Assembly: GCA_026785865.1 (NCBI GenBank)
Contig: JAJAZG010000274.1
Span: 1-6,012 of the forward strand
Reading direction: 5' to 3'
DNA length: 6,012 nt
Source of the DNA: Pseudanabaena sp. CAN_BIN31
GTDB taxonomy: Bacteria; Cyanobacteriota; Cyanobacteriia; Pseudanabaenales; Pseudanabaenaceae
Part shown: positions 5,086 through 6,012 of the stretch, one piece after another
Layout: the number at the start of each line of letters is the position of its first letter
Numbering within the stretch: the stretch's first letter is position 1
Made by a program: the position numbers and the translations under genes
The notes under the pieces: model-generated
The model's database searches: none
Seen by the model: the letters and a program-made list of their open reading frames with translations, nothing else
Told to the model about the DNA's origin: nothing

Positions 5086-5877
5086 ATGAAAATCGCAACT
5101 TGGAACGTTAACTCAGTTCGCACCAGAATTAATCATGTTTGTGATTGGTTGCAAGCAAATCCTGAAGTAGATGTCTTGTGCTTACAAGAAACAAAGGTAA
5201 TCGATGCTGATTTTCCCCACGCGCCATTTATTGAGTTAGGTTATCAAACTTATATTTATGGACAAAAATCCTATAACGGTGTGGCACTGATCTCGCGATC
5301 GCCTTTAGAGGATATTCAAACAGGTTTTGCATCGGTATTAGGCGAAATTAATGAACCTAATTTGGATGAACAGAAGCGCTTGATTACGGCTAAATTTGGC
5401 GATGTGCAAATTGTGAATATGTATGTTCCCAACGGCTCAGAAGTGGGGAGTGAGAAATATGAATACAAGTTGCGCTGGTTGAAGTTATTAAAAGAATACT
5501 TGCAAACTTTGCTGGCTCAAAATCCTAATGTGCTAATTTGTGGCGATTTTAATGTAGCGATCGCCGATCTGGATATTTACGATCCCAAGGGTCGCGAAAA
5601 TAAGGTAATGTCTACTGACGTTGAGCGCGAAGCTTTAGATAAAGTTTTAAATCTTGGCTTTAAAGATGTGTTCAGAAAATTTGAATCGGGCGGCGGTTAC
5701 TATAGCTGGTGGGATTATCGTTCGGGTGGATTTAGTCGCAATCGTGGCTGGCGGATTGATTACCATTTCTTAACCGAGTCACTTTATAATCGCGCTACGG
5801 CTAGTGCGATCGATGTCGAACCACGCAAGCTCATCCAACCTAGCGATCACACTCCTGTAATTGTCACAATTGATTAG
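5086..5877 (+). CDS. xth: exodeoxyribonuclease III / AP endonuclease
   Basis: This 263-residue protein is a full-length member of the exonuclease III branch of the EEP (endonuclease/exonuclease/phosphatase) superfamily. These enzymes cleave DNA at abasic sites and trim 3' ends in base-excision repair, using a divalent metal. The catalytic set is complete: N7 in ATWNVNS, E35 in CLQETK, Y113 in NMYVPNG, D154 and N156 in CGDFNVA, D225 in GWRIDYH, and D254-H255 in QPSDHTP. The DNA-contact segment SWWDYRSGGFSRNRGWRIDY (207-226) is also typical. The ATG at 5086 begins the family's canonical MKIATWNVNS, and AGAG (5077-5080) five bases upstream may serve as a weak ribosome binding site. It is divergent from bolA. 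Two HIP1 octamers (5295, 5557) lie within the gene. I do not see which named paralog it is, so the xth symbol is generic. Confidence 0.96.
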   Translation: MKIATWNVNSVRTRINHVCDWLQANPEVDVLCLQETKVIDADFPHAPFIELGYQTYIYGQKSYNGVALISRSPLEDIQTGFASVLGEINEPNLDEQKRLITAKFGDVQIVNMYVPNGSEVGSEKYEYKLRWLKLLKEYLQTLLAQNPNVLICGDFNVAIADLDIYDPKGRENKVMSTDVEREALDKVLNLGFKDVFRKFESGGGYYSWWDYRSGGFSRNRGWRIDYHFLTESLYNRATASAIDVEPRKLIQPSDHTPVIVTID

Positions 5878-6012
5878 ACCTCTTGCAGAACTCAAAACGT
5901 GATACAGTTATGGGTTGGCTTGATTTAGGCTTTTCTGCTGTTTGATTGGCTCAATCTACAACTATGACTTGGATATAGCTGAGATTAACCAAACCCGTTA
6001 CTCTACCATGAA
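5878..6012. other. region after xth with no supported gene
   Basis: No gene or strong terminator is visible here. A 5-bp stem GATTG (5944-5948) / CAATC (5952-5956) around GCT is the only clear inverted repeat. Rightward ATGs open frames of only a few codons, except one at 6008-6010 that runs off the window edge and has no visible ribosome binding site. Whether it starts the next gene cannot be judged. Confidence 0.4.

Noticed and set aside
1..6012. CRISPR array, tRNA or rRNA gene
   Set aside because: No regularly spaced direct repeats, cloverleaf or rRNA-like conserved blocks were seen on reading both strands.
6008..6012. Start codon of a next gene at the window edge
   Set aside because: Only ATGAA is visible and there is no ribosome binding site, so nothing can be supported.

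Overview
The window looks like chromosomal DNA from a cyanobacterium. It is moderately AT-rich and carries 11 exact copies of the octamer GCGATCGC (HIP1), where about 0.1 would be expected by chance at equal base frequencies. HIP1 over-representation is a cyanobacterial hallmark. The gene content (Uma2-family nuclease, DUF433 protein, BolA, ArgRS, exonuclease III) and the many intergenic hairpins would suit a filamentous, Pseudanabaena-like genome, but the genus is a guess.

Layout. Positions 1-175 hold no convincing gene and end in a hairpin that abuts the stop of a leftward AAA ATPase (176-862). That ATPase has an intact Walker A motif but appears cut off before Walker B, so it is probably a remnant. 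A 193-bp divergent spacer with several small dyads and two HIP1 sites separates it from a complete rightward Uma2-family nuclease (1056-1622). The Uma2 gene converges on a leftward secreted protein of unknown function (1694-2236), with a 47-nt hairpin filling most of the gap. Next come argS (2368-4119, rightward, complete) and an orphan DUF433 antitoxin-like gene (4231-4452, rightward). bolA (leftward, 4660-4923) follows, with an imperfect palindrome between it and DUF433. Finally an exonuclease III gene (5086-5877, rightward) diverges from bolA across a spacer with GTGA/TCAC half-sites and a hairpin. The last 135 bp carry no supported gene.

The genes do not form an obvious operon: orientation switches at most boundaries. 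argS (translation), xth (base-excision repair) and bolA (Fe-S/redox-linked regulation) are housekeeping genes. The Uma2, DUF433 and truncated ATPase genes belong to classes that are often accessory or mobile in cyanobacteria.

I see no convincing new multi-gene system. The most interesting material is the broken ATPase junction, the DUF433 gene without its usual toxin partner, and the family of strong hairpins that occupy nearly every intergenic gap.
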